A DNA stretch of 24,501 nucleotides, from positions 1-24,501 of the IMG/VR virus record IMGVR_UViG_3300009431_001371; one strand, 5' to 3'. Below, piece after piece: positions 1-6,682 of this stretch. The DNA comes from a virus. The notes below the pieces were generated by a model. The model was not told the origin of the DNA. It saw only the letters and a list, made by a program, of their open reading frames with translations, and did not search any database. Each line of letters starts with the position of its first letter. Position 1 is the first letter of the stretch. The translations under genes were made by a program, and so were the position numbers.

Positions 1-47
1 GTCATGCGGGCCTTGAACTGTGGCGTGAACTTGCGTCGCTTGGACAT
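1..47 (-). CDS. IS3-family transposase OrfA, N-terminal fragment cut by window edge
   Basis: Only the first 15 codons are in the window. They read MSKRRKFTPQFKARM, the typical opening of the helix-turn-helix OrfA subunit of IS3-family transposases, which binds the IS ends. An AGGAGG Shine-Dalgarno lies 8 bases before the ATG at 47. The IS terminal inverted repeat lies just outside it (to base 117), as expected. The rest of the element is beyond the left edge, so intactness cannot be judged. Confidence 0.75.
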   Translation of the reverse strand, partial: MSKRRKFTPQFKARM

Positions 48-117
48 GACTGCTGCCTCCTGATCCAGGACGGTACCCGACAATAAGGCACCTGTCCAGT
101 TTCAGGGGTGCAGTACA
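1..117 (-). mobile_element. left end of an IS3-family insertion sequence (partial)
   Basis: On the minus strand the element begins at base 117 with TGTACTGCACCCCTGAAACT followed by GGACA. This resembles the TGT-initiated terminal inverted repeats of IS3-family elements, whose ends commonly read TGTACTG...CCCC...ACTGGACA. The orfA start lies 70 bases inside. The other inverted repeat and any target-site duplication are outside the window. Confidence 0.7.
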
Positions 118-846
118 GTGCTGGGCCAGACCACAGAGGGGCTGGCGATCCGTGGCAAGGAGGGCGCCCTCAACGCGTGGCGGCGTGCCGTGGGTCGCCT
201 GTCGGATCTCAGTTTTCCGGACACGGCTTCTTCCTTGGCGCTGGCACTCAGGCGTGTCATGAGGGAACTGAAACTCCGCCCTCCTTCGTCGAAAGTCGAT
301 GCGAACAGCAGCCATAAGATCCAAACCGCAATGCTCGGCGCCTGGCAGAGACTCGAGGGTGAAGCGCAACACAGGTTCACCGTTATGCCCGGCCCCACCA
401 AGATGAAAGAAGAGCACCTGTTGACGAACCCCGCGGCGCTCTTCCATGAGGGCGTCTTCGCCGGGCTTCCTGAATTGGCCCAGCAGGACTTCGCGGAGGC
501 GGCTCAGTGTCTCGCCTTCTCTCTGTGCACCGCGGGCGCCTGTCTGATAGTCCGCGCGTCTGAATGCGCCCTGCGCCAGTTCTATTGTGCTTGCGCCCAG
601 TCGTGCACGCCCCGGAAGAACTGGCCGGGGTGGAATACTCTCGTGAAGGCCCTCAAGAACCGGAGGACACGCAAACCCAGTGATGCTCTGCTGGCTGGAT
701 TGTTCTACGTGGGAACACATCTGAGAAACCCGACGCAGCACCCCGATCTGAGACACGATGACGAATCCGCCCATACCCTGTTTACCCTCTGCATTGAGGC
801 GGTCAACCATATGGCCAAGGAGACCAAACGCATTTCGGGGTGCTGA
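118..846 (+). CDS. HEPN-like domain protein, probably 5'-truncated by the IS
   Basis: This 242-residue protein is unrecognised overall. Its C-terminal half looks like a HEPN helical domain: a helix with conserved SECALRQFY character, then LRNPTQHP, which contains R-x4-H, the HEPN ribonuclease signature. HEPN proteins act in abortive infection, toxin-antitoxin and CRISPR systems as RNA cleavers. The GTG start at 118 is the first base outside the IS inverted repeat, and the frame stays open into the IS back to base 64. The original N-terminus has therefore probably been lost and replaced. An AGGGGTG inside the IS end could serve as a ribosome site. The gene is convergent with the phage cassette and its base composition looks less GC-rich. 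It could be host DNA or an end-of-phage defence gene. Confidence 0.6.
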   Translation: MLGQTTEGLAIRGKEGALNAWRRAVGRLSDLSFPDTASSLALALRRVMRELKLRPPSSKVDANSSHKIQTAMLGAWQRLEGEAQHRFTVMPGPTKMKEEHLLTNPAALFHEGVFAGLPELAQQDFAEAAQCLAFSLCTAGACLIVRASECALRQFYCACAQSCTPRKNWPGWNTLVKALKNRRTRKPSDALLAGLFYVGTHLRNPTQHPDLRHDDESAHTLFTLCIEAVNHMAKETKRISGC

Positions 847-854
847 GTGAAGCA

Positions 855-1883
855 TCAACCTCCCTCCGTGTCGAGGCGGTCGATGGGGGTGCCGGCGGCG
901 TCGTAGATGATGCGGAAGCGGCCGGGCAGGGCGTCCTCGATCACGCAGGGGCGGCGGGGCGCGCCCTTCTTGTTGCCCTCACCTCTGCCCTCTCCCCTGG
1001 GGAGAGGGAGTGAATACGCGGCCGGGTCCATTCCCAGGGCGCAAATCTCCCGGCACAAGCGGCTTGCCTCTGCCTTATCCTTCACGGCGGCCTGCCCAGC
1101 GCCAAGCCTCTCTTCTCTGGGCCAGATGGCGTCGGGGCCGGTGGGGCGGCACCCCTCCAGGAGGTACGTCGGGCGGAGCTTGTCCTGGCGGCTGCGCAGG
1201 AGCATCTTCAGGGCCAGGCGGTGGAGGTCCTCGGGCGGCAGGTCGCCGACGCAGTCGCTCAGGCGCGCGGGGCGCTCTTTCATGCGCAGGTACTGCCGCA
1301 CGTGCTGGCGCTGAACGAGGCGGTAGTCGGGCTTGACGCCCTTCAGGTGGAAGATCAGCACAGGGCCTGTGACGGTGGCCTGGACACGGGCGCCGGGGAT
1401 CGGCTCGGCGTCGGGCCGGGCGGCGGCGCGTCCTCCCCAGATCAGGTCCTTGAACCTGCGCCGGTTGACGTAGAGGTGGCAGCGGTCCTGGTGGCGGAGG
1501 CGCTGGGTGGTGTGGTAGAGGTCGCCCCACATCTCTGCCAGGCGCAGGCGGACCAGGGCGTGGGGTCCCTCGGCCAGGCGGCGGAGGCGGTCGGCCTGGT
1601 ATTCGCAGAGGACGTCGTCGGCGTCGAGCCAGAACAGGTGGTCGGAGTCGGTGTGGGCGGCCAGGTGGTTGCGTGCCTCGACCCAGCCGAGCTGGGGGCC
1701 CTCATGGCGCGCGTAGCGGACGCGCGGGTTGCGACGGGCGAAGTCGGCGGCGACGTCGGGGGTCTCGTCGGTGGAGGCGTCGTCCAGGACGATGATCTCG
1801 TCGAAATGGTCGACGAGGGATGCGAGGCAGAGGCGCAGCGTGTATGCGTCGTTGTAGGCCGGGATGAGGGCGGTGAGTTTCAT
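855..1883 (-). CDS. GT2-family glycosyltransferase with an in-frame palindromic repeat
   Basis: This is a GT-A fold family 2 glycosyltransferase that would transfer a sugar from a nucleotide-sugar donor. Visible motifs are the N-terminal ALIPAYND strand, the DD pair at residues 34-35 (VLDDAST) and the metal-binding DAD at 87-89 (FWLDADDV). The acceptor-side half after residue 150 is less conserved. Near the C-terminus (about residues 292-303) the peptide LPLPRGEGRGEG is encoded by a 21-base palindrome of a kind common as a dispersed chromosomal repeat, so that part is probably an insertion rather than part of the fold. The start overlaps the metallopeptidase stop by 4 bases (1880-1883), implying translational coupling. 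It is the last gene of the minus-strand cassette. Confidence 0.85.
   Translation of the reverse strand: MKLTALIPAYNDAYTLRLCLASLVDHFDEIIVLDDASTDETPDVAADFARRNPRVRYARHEGPQLGWVEARNHLAAHTDSDHLFWLDADDVLCEYQADRLRRLAEGPHALVRLRLAEMWGDLYHTTQRLRHQDRCHLYVNRRRFKDLIWGGRAAARPDAEPIPGARVQATVTGPVLIFHLKGVKPDYRLVQRQHVRQYLRMKERPARLSDCVGDLPPEDLHRLALKMLLRSRQDKLRPTYLLEGCRPTGPDAIWPREERLGAGQAAVKDKAEASRLCREICALGMDPAAYSLPLPRGEGRGEGNKKGAPRRPCVIEDALPGRFRIIYDAAGTPIDRLDTEGG
988..1008. repeat. perfect 10-bp-arm palindrome inside the glycosyltransferase gene
   Basis: CCCTCTCCCC (988-997) and GGGGAGAGGG (999-1008) flank a single T. With the preceding CCTCACCTCTG this resembles the small CCCTCACCC...GGGGAGAGGG repeats dispersed in many GC-rich bacterial chromosomes. 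Here it is read in frame as PLPRGEGRGEG. Confidence 0.8.
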
Positions 1884-2179
1884 CGGCGCTCGCCCTTGAG
1901 AAGGTGCGGGATTGCCGCCGGGTTGTCGAGCATGACCTGGGTGATGGCGGTCGCGATGGTGGCGACCTGGCCCTCATGCAGCTCGAGATGGTTCGAGTTG
2001 TTGATCGCGTGTATGATTTCGTGCCAGAATATCTCCCAGCCACGGTCTGCGCAGGCCTCCATGTCGATGCGTATCTCGTTGGAGACGGATATGTGCTGGC
2101 CGAGGATGTCGCCGCAGGCGACCTGGCGCACGGCATAGGTCATGCCGGCGATCCGGACGGTCTTGGGGAGTTTCTTCAC
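1880..2179 (-). CDS. small HExxH zinc metallopeptidase
   Basis: This is a 99-residue single-domain protein with WHEIIHAIN at residues about 52-60, the HExxH zinc-binding and catalytic motif of gluzincin-type peptidases. A downstream acidic segment (LELHEGQ) could supply the third ligand. Similar compact HExxH proteins occur in phage genomes and resemble stripped-down ImmA/IrrE- or SprT-like domains; the substrate is unknown. The start is GTG at 2179, with GAGGAG 8 bases upstream, and it overlaps the stop of the preceding glycosyltransferase as GTGA. No signal peptide is visible, so it is probably cytoplasmic. It might process a virion or host protein, but nothing in the sequence says which. 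Confidence 0.75.
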   Translation of the reverse strand: MKKLPKTVRIAGMTYAVRQVACGDILGQHISVSNEIRIDMEACADRGWEIFWHEIIHAINNSNHLELHEGQVATIATAITQVMLDNPAAIPHLLKGERR

Positions 2180-3129
2180 GGTGTGGGCTCCTCGCCTATG
2201 TCGTTGGCCTCGAGGTGCACGACCATCTTGGCGCCTCGCAGATAGTTCGGCGGGGCGGCGCTCGCCTCCGGGTTCAAGAGGGCTTCGAGGGCCTGGTAAC
2301 GGTCCTTGGGCGATAGGTCGTATAGGACCGATGGGGCTGATGACAAGTCCTCGCGGGCGCGGGCGAGCAGGGCCTCCCAGTAGGGCGTCAGGTCGGCGGG
2401 GGTGAGGGGGCCGCCGTCGCCGAAGTCGGTGTTTCGGGCCTGGAACATGGCCAGGCTCTCGGGCCTGTTCCCCAAGGCGGAGATGTGGCCGACGCCCTGG
2501 TCCCAGCGGTAGACGTAGCTCGGGGGGCCGTCCGCCCAGTCGCCGATCTTGACGAGCTCGCCTGCCTTGTGGAACTTGCCCAGGAGGGCCTTCGCCTGGC
2601 CGCTGTGGCGCGGGGGGTAGCCGCCGAGCTCGAGGGCGCGGGCGCGGGAGAAGACCATCTGCCCCTCGAAGACATTGTGGCGGATGCCGCGGACCTCCGT
2701 GCCGACCATGAACCAGGCGCCGCGGCCCTTCGCGCAGGTCGCGCCAGGGCGCGCGAGGAGGGCCGCCACGGCGCGCGTGAGGTGATGGGGTAGGTATAGG
2801 TCGTCGTCGTCCCAGTGGGCCACCAGGGGCGTCTGTGCGGCCTCCAGCAGGGCCTGGCGCTTGTGGCCGAGGGTCTCCAGCGGGGGGGCGTTGATGATCT
2901 CGACAGGCAGGGATAGGTCATATAGGACGGATGGGACAGATTCGGCGACCGCATCGCCGGGCGCCGGCGGAGAGTGCCGGATCGGCTCCGGCGCGTCATT
3001 GAGGATCAGGAGATGCTTGTTCGGGTAGTCTTGGGCCAGGAAGCAGGCGAGGGCCTCGCGCAGGCGCTCGAACCGGCCGTAGGTCGGGCAGAGGCAGGTC
3101 ACTTCGGGCCTGTTGTCATGAGGCGGCAT
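2176..3129 (-). CDS. GT2-family glycosyltransferase (paralog 1 of a tandem pair)
   Basis: A family 2 GT-A glycosyltransferase of 317 residues. It opens with VTCLCPTYGRF and LLILNDAPEP (nucleotide-binding strands), with AHWDDDDLYLP at 105-114 as the acidic metal/donor motif. A conserved ALELGGY segment lies near residue 155. It is closely similar to the next gene upstream (3116-3919), sharing most of the first 115 residues and the TDFGDGxPLTPADL segment, so the two arose by tandem duplication. Two separate copies of the 9-base dispersed repeat lie in frame and give the identical peptide PSVLYDLS at residues 66-73 and 266-273. It overlaps its upstream neighbour by 14 bases, with GGAGG 7 bases before its ATG. 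Donor and acceptor cannot be deduced. Confidence 0.87.
   Translation of the reverse strand: MPPHDNRPEVTCLCPTYGRFERLREALACFLAQDYPNKHLLILNDAPEPIRHSPPAPGDAVAESVPSVLYDLSLPVEIINAPPLETLGHKRQALLEAAQTPLVAHWDDDDLYLPHHLTRAVAALLARPGATCAKGRGAWFMVGTEVRGIRHNVFEGQMVFSRARALELGGYPPRHSGQAKALLGKFHKAGELVKIGDWADGPPSYVYRWDQGVGHISALGNRPESLAMFQARNTDFGDGGPLTPADLTPYWEALLARAREDLSSAPSVLYDLSPKDRYQALEALLNPEASAAPPNYLRGAKMVVHLEANDIGEEPTP
2312..2338. repeat. 9-bp repeat cluster, copy A
   Basis: Three consecutive 9-base units read GATAGGTCG, TATAGGACC, GATGGGGCT. They lie in frame in the C-terminal part of the 2176-3129 glycosyltransferase, encoding SVLYDLS on the minus strand. Related copies are at 2912, 3711, 7986 and 8438. 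Confidence 0.8.
2912..2938. repeat. 9-bp repeat cluster, copy B
   Basis: Units read GATAGGTCA, TATAGGACG, GATGGGACA. They are in frame in the N-terminal third of the 2176-3129 glycosyltransferase and encode the same PSVLYDLS peptide as copies A and C. Confidence 0.8.
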
Positions 3130-3919
3130 CGGAGAGCCTCCGCTGGAGTTCCGCGTGGGCGTCGGACGGGAGCAGGGGGCGCGCGCCGTCGATGATAGCG
3201 GCCCACAGCGGCCGCAGATCGGCGGGCGTAAGGGGCCGGCCGTCGCCGAAGTCGGTGTTGCCGGCGCGGAAGGCCTCCGGAGTTCGGGCCTCGATGTTGT
3301 GGCCGGGCGCGCGGCGCACGGCGACGCTGCGCAGCCCGTTGTCGCCGAAGGGGCCGTACCTGCCGGTGGCCTCGAACCTGTGCAAGAGGTCGATGCTCTG
3401 GCCGGTCTGGGTGAGGCGGTAGCCGCCGAGCTCGAGCGCGGCCTGGCGTCGGAAGACCATCGCGCCGTCGTTGCCGGAGTCGTGGGTGCCGGTGATCGTG
3501 CCGTCCTTCATGAGCCAGGCCGAGCGGACCTTCGTGCAGTCGACGCCGTTGCGGAGCCTGTCGACGGCGTCGGAGAGGTGCCAGGGCAGGTAGAGATCGT
3601 CGTCGTCCCAGTGGGCGACCAGCGGCGTGTCCGCCAGGCCCAGAAGGGCCGCCCGCTTGTGGCCGAGGGTCTCGAAGGGGGTGGGCAGGTTCAGGACCTG
3701 GATGGGCGGCGATAGGTCGTATAGGACCGATGGGACGTATGCGGCGCCGGCTTTGCCCGGCGCCGGCGGCCTGTACCGGATCGGCTCAGGCGCATCGTTG
3801 AGGATCAGAAGGCGTTTGTTGAGATAGTCCTGCGCCAGGAAGCAGGCGAGGGCCTCCCGCAGCCTCGAGAACCGTCCGTAGGTCGGGCACAGGCACGTGA
3901 CGGCGGGCGTGTCTGTCAT
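3116..3919 (-). CDS. GT2-family glycosyltransferase (paralog 2 of a tandem pair)
   Basis: A 267-residue family 2 glycosyltransferase. N-terminal motifs are VTCLCPTYGRF (7-17) and LILNDAPEP (38-46); the acidic HWDDDDLYLP box is at 103-112 and ALELGGY follows near 165. It is the tandem paralog of the gene that follows it, differing mainly in the middle and C-terminal acceptor region, which suggests a different acceptor after duplication. Copy C of the 9-base repeat encodes PSVLYDLS at residues 63-70. GGGAGG lies 7 bases before the ATG. It overlaps the neighbouring glycosyltransferase (3916) by 4 bases, so it is part of one translationally coupled string. No signal peptide or membrane segment is visible. 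Confidence 0.87.
   Translation of the reverse strand: MTDTPAVTCLCPTYGRFSRLREALACFLAQDYLNKRLLILNDAPEPIRYRPPAPGKAGAAYVPSVLYDLSPPIQVLNLPTPFETLGHKRAALLGLADTPLVAHWDDDDLYLPWHLSDAVDRLRNGVDCTKVRSAWLMKDGTITGTHDSGNDGAMVFRRQAALELGGYRLTQTGQSIDLLHRFEATGRYGPFGDNGLRSVAVRRAPGHNIEARTPEAFRAGNTDFGDGRPLTPADLRPLWAAIIDGARPLLPSDAHAELQRRLSDAAS
3711..3737. repeat. 9-bp repeat cluster, copy C
   Basis: Units read GATAGGTCG, TATAGGACC, GATGGGACG. They are in frame in the 3116-3919 glycosyltransferase at a position equivalent to copy B in its paralog, so B and C probably predate the gene duplication. Confidence 0.8.
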
Positions 3920-4590
3920 GGCTGGACCTCCCGGATGGGCAGTTTGTATTTCTTCAGGGCCTCATGGTGGATGATGCCGCGCGGCTCGCCCTCGAATGAG
4001 AGCTCCACGGGGCCCAGCCACCAGGTCTCCTTGTCGCCGACGCCGGCCTGGGCCAGGGCCATAGCGAAGGCGGCCTGGGCGACGTGATAGGATTTCGAGA
4101 GCTTCACGCCGGTCTCGTCGATCCTCCTGCGCCAGTAGCTAACCTCCCCGAGCACGAGGGCGTCGATCTCGCGGGGCAGCAGGAAGGCGCACGTGGTGCC
4201 GAGTTGGCGATAGGGGAGCTTGAACGTCTTGAAAAGGCCCCTGTAAGCCTGCTCATCCCACCTGTTTCGGCCGGTGGCCTGGAGCGGGGATTGGCGCAGG
4301 GCCACGCGCGCGCCGCGCAGACGGGCACCCTCGACCAGCAGCCCGACGTCGCCCCGAACATAGGAGTCGGCGTCGATGGAGAGCAGCCAGGGCGTGCGCA
4401 CGGGCAGGAGGGCCTCGTAGCCGCTGGAGTAACGCTCAGTCCTGCCGCCGTCCGCCTCGTAGCAGACGATGCGGATCTCGGCGGGCTGGCACCGGCCGGA
4501 GACGCCCAAGGCGACGGCGGCCGCGCGGCGTCCCCACTCGGGGTCAGTGACGCGGATCGCGACGGTCAGGTCTTTGTATATGTTAGCCAT
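3916..4590 (-). CDS. GT-A glycosyltransferase, IIHH-type paralog
   Basis: A 224-residue protein with a single GT-A-like domain. PWLLSIDADSYV carries a DAD metal-binding motif at 73-75, and the C-terminal part ends in GPVELSFEGEPRGIIHHE. The same SIDAD plus terminal G-I-(I/V)-H-H pattern is found in the 6672 gene and, as LNAD plus GGIVHH, in the 4717 gene. These three form a local paralogous group distinct from the GT2 pair beside them. The terminal His pair may be a metal ligand like the late His of GT8-type enzymes (inference). It overlaps neighbours on both sides (4 bases at 3919, 8 at 4590). Donor and acceptor are unknown. Confidence 0.78.
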   Translation of the reverse strand: MANIYKDLTVAIRVTDPEWGRRAAAVALGVSGRCQPAEIRIVCYEADGGRTERYSSGYEALLPVRTPWLLSIDADSYVRGDVGLLVEGARLRGARVALRQSPLQATGRNRWDEQAYRGLFKTFKLPYRQLGTTCAFLLPREIDALVLGEVSYWRRRIDETGVKLSKSYHVAQAAFAMALAQAGVGDKETWWLGPVELSFEGEPRGIIHHEALKKYKLPIREVQP

Positions 4591-4774
4591 TGTTCTCGTC
4601 CTCGGGCTGCCAATGGGAGCACATGGAGCTTCCGGGCTTAGGGAGCCTCTTCGGCTCGCAAAGGCACCAACCGTCCTTGCGCCCTGCGCCAGTCCAGCCC
4701 GTCGCCGTGAAGATGCCTAAGTCGCGGCGCCAGAAGGAGCATGTTTCGCAGCATTTGCGCTGTATCTTGGCCAC
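4583..4774 (-). CDS. small Cys-rich protein, zinc-ribbon-like
   Basis: This is a 63-residue protein starting at GTG 4774 with GGAG 7 bases upstream. The longer open frame to 5014 is ignored because its upstream part only shadows the glycosyltransferase gene. It reads VAKIQRKCCETCSFWRRD and later GWCLCEP and MCSHWQP. Cysteines at 8, 9, 12, 37, 39 and 52 suggest a zinc ribbon or short zinc knuckle of the kind seen in many small phage proteins. It overlaps the end of the upstream glycosyltransferase by 58 bases in another frame and the start of the next by 8, which is long but plausible in so compact a cassette. Function is unknown. Confidence 0.6.
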   Translation of the reverse strand: MAKIQRKCCETCSFWRRDLGIFTATGWTGAGRKDGWCLCEPKRLPKPGSSMCSHWQPEDENNG

Positions 4775-5445
4775 TCTTTCTCTCCGAAAGGATCGACGTC
4801 GGTGCCGAGGTGGTGGACGATGCCGCCGGACTCGCCGGCGAAGTTCCAGGACAGCTCGTCCCGGCAGAGTGGTGTCGCGCGCCACTGGCGGGACGCGATT
4901 ATGGCGGAGAGGGCGTACTGGTCGCTCATCCACCACTCGGGGACGGGTTTCGAGATGAGGGCCCGGTTCAGCGGGTCGGGCAGGCCAATATGGGTTATTG
5001 CGCCCATCCACCAATCCAAGGCGCTGTGGAGGTGATCGGAAACGGCCCGCCGGCAGACGAAGCAGTTGTTAGAGTAGATGGGGCCGCGGCAGACGCCAAA
5101 CGAGTCCAGGATGTTGTACCAGCGCTTCTTGTTGAGCCGGTCGGAGCCCCAGGCGCGGGAGACGCGCACGCGGATGTCGACGTTCTCGTCGATGAGCTCC
5201 CGGAGGTCCCCGTTCACCCACGTGTCGGCGTTGAGCATGATCACCCACTCGGTGGGGCAGTCGCCCCCCGGCAGCACGTGAGTCATGACGCCCCAGGGGT
5301 AGTCGTTCTCGGGCACCTCGGCGATGCGGATGCGGACGCCGGGGGTGGCGCGGGCGGCGCTGTAGGCGCTGGCGGCCGCGCAACGGGGGTATGGCAGGTC
5401 GGGCGTGACGGCGTAGCAGACGGTGATGTCGCCGGGGTCGATCAT
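4717..5445 (-). CDS. GT-A glycosyltransferase, IVHH-type paralog
   Basis: A 242-residue protein. EWVIMLNADTWVNGDL supplies the D-x-D-like motif (N72-A-D74) after an N-terminal Rossmann-type half, and ESGGIVHHLGTDVDPFG closes the domain. It belongs to the same local group as the 3916 and 6672 proteins by motif layout, though diverged. An aromatic segment (LDWWMGAITHIGLPDP, then EWWMSDQ) probably lines the acceptor site. The start overlaps the methyltransferase stop by 4 bases (ATGA). The C-terminus is overlapped by the small Cys-rich gene. Predicted to be cytoplasmic; substrate unknown. Confidence 0.72.
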   Translation of the reverse strand: MIDPGDITVCYAVTPDLPYPRCAAASAYSAARATPGVRIRIAEVPENDYPWGVMTHVLPGGDCPTEWVIMLNADTWVNGDLRELIDENVDIRVRVSRAWGSDRLNKKRWYNILDSFGVCRGPIYSNNCFVCRRAVSDHLHSALDWWMGAITHIGLPDPLNRALISKPVPEWWMSDQYALSAIIASRQWRATPLCRDELSWNFAGESGGIVHHLGTDVDPFGEKEWPRYSANAAKHAPSGAAT

Positions 5446-6080
5446 GTCTCCCTCCTCGGCGTGAAGAACATGGCGTTACAGTGGATGTTCTTGCAGCAGT
5501 TGCGGATGTGGAGCTGGTCGTACCAGGCGCGCCGGAGGTCCGGGCACAGCTCGAACCCGCGCGCCTTGAAGAGGTCTACCCAGTACTCCTTGGGCCGGCA
5601 GTTGATGTGATGGACGCCCTTCTGGCCGGGTCGGGCGGCGCTGAAGAAGACCGTGCCATCCTCGCCGCATAGCGCGCAGAGCCCCTCGACCAGGCCGGGG
5701 GCGTAGCCGGCCTCGAGGTGCTCGCCGACCTCGACGCAGAGGACCAGGTCCCAACTGCTGCCCTGGTCGAGGCACCAGTCCCGAGCGCGCAGATCACAAT
5801 CCATTATGCGCCCCTCGCAGACGGGGTGGCACGAGCTCGTCCGTCTGATAAGGTCCGCGACGCCGTCCACGCCCCATACGCAGACCTGCGGCCGATGCAG
5901 GAGCCAGTACTCCATCCACCAGCCGCGGCCACAGCCGACGTCGAGGACAGAGTTGGGCCGCTCGATGCAGTCGAGCGCGGCGGCCATGTCCTGCTTGGCG
6001 GCGTACTGGTCGATGCCGCGCTGGGCGCCCTTGGTCTCGTACTCCTCGCGGTAGATTTCCTCAAGGCTCGGTTCTGACAT
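5442..6080 (-). CDS. class I SAM-dependent methyltransferase
   Basis: A 212-residue Rossmann-fold methyltransferase. Motif I is SVLDVGCGRGWWMEYW (44-59, the SAM-binding glycine loop), an acidic residue follows in VWGVDGVADL, and LVLCVEVGEHLE is motif IV, followed by VFFSAARPGQKGVHH. The layout matches Methyltransf_11/23-type enzymes that methylate small molecules or sugars. Between glycosyltransferases, sugar O-methylation (capping of a glycan) is the most economical role, but this is inferred from context. A GGGGAGAG ribosome site precedes the ATG at 6080. It is Cys-rich (C104, C114, C137, C140 region), which is unusual but without a clear metal-site pattern. Confidence 0.85.
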   Translation of the reverse strand: MSEPSLEEIYREEYETKGAQRGIDQYAAKQDMAAALDCIERPNSVLDVGCGRGWWMEYWLLHRPQVCVWGVDGVADLIRRTSSCHPVCEGRIMDCDLRARDWCLDQGSSWDLVLCVEVGEHLEAGYAPGLVEGLCALCGEDGTVFFSAARPGQKGVHHINCRPKEYWVDLFKARGFELCPDLRRAWYDQLHIRNCCKNIHCNAMFFTPRRET

Positions 6081-6100
6081 ATCTCTCCCCTTTCTTGTGG

Positions 6101-6682
6101 CTACTGTCTGCGGCTATCTGTGATTTCAACCCACCAGACGTGATGGGGTTCGATGTGGACGTCGTCGCCGAAGGCCTCGCGCACTGCCCGGATGACGCCC
6201 CACTCCTCGCCCGCCCTTGAGCGGGCCAGGAAGTCGTGGCCGGCGACGATGCCGCCGGGCCGGACCTTCGGGGTCCAGGCCGCGATGTCCTGGCGCACGT
6301 ACTCGTAGGAATGATTCGCGTCGATGAAGACGAAGTCGAGGTGGCGGTCCGGGAGGGCCATCGCCGCCCAAAGGCTGAACGTTCTCAAGATGAAGACCCG
6401 GCCGATGTGGGGCGTGATGCGCTCCATGAATTCGCGGAAGGCGCGGTCGAAGCTCTCCCGATCGCGGCGCTTCGAGGCGGCCAGGAACGCCTGATAGGCC
6501 GGGTATGGCAGCCAGGGATCGACGGCGTAGTAGGTATGGAGCGCCGGCAAGTGCCGGAGGAGACGGACGGCGGTATGGCCGCGGTTGACGCCCACCTCGG
6601 CGCCCGTGCCATGGGGGCGGTCCTTCAGGAGCCGGATCAGGACGGCGGCGTGGTTCGGCGGTTTGGCCGGCTTATTGCTCAT
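6101..6682 (-). CDS. class I SAM methyltransferase, Methyltransf_24/CmcI-like
   Basis: A 193-residue protein. GAEVGVNRGHTA (27-38) is the SAM-binding loop. LDFVFIDANHSYEYVRQDI (115-133) followed by PGGIVAGHDF (142-151) is the characteristic D-x-x-H-x-Y plus GHD signature of the Methyltransf_24 family, where the Asp/His residues bind a divalent metal for O-methylation of sugars or phenolics. It overlaps its upstream neighbour by 11 bases with GAGGAGAG before the ATG. It is probably the second O-methyltransferase of the glycan cassette; the methyl acceptor is not deducible. Confidence 0.85.
   Translation of the reverse strand: MSNKPAKPPNHAAVLIRLLKDRPHGTGAEVGVNRGHTAVRLLRHLPALHTYYAVDPWLPYPAYQAFLAASKRRDRESFDRAFREFMERITPHIGRVFILRTFSLWAAMALPDRHLDFVFIDANHSYEYVRQDIAAWTPKVRPGGIVAGHDFLARSRAGEEWGVIRAVREAFGDDVHIEPHHVWWVEITDSRRQ

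Noticed and set aside
118-846. Toxin-antitoxin pair built on the HEPN-like gene
   Set aside because: No small nucleotidyltransferase (MNT) or antitoxin partner lies beside it in the window; the left side is the IS.
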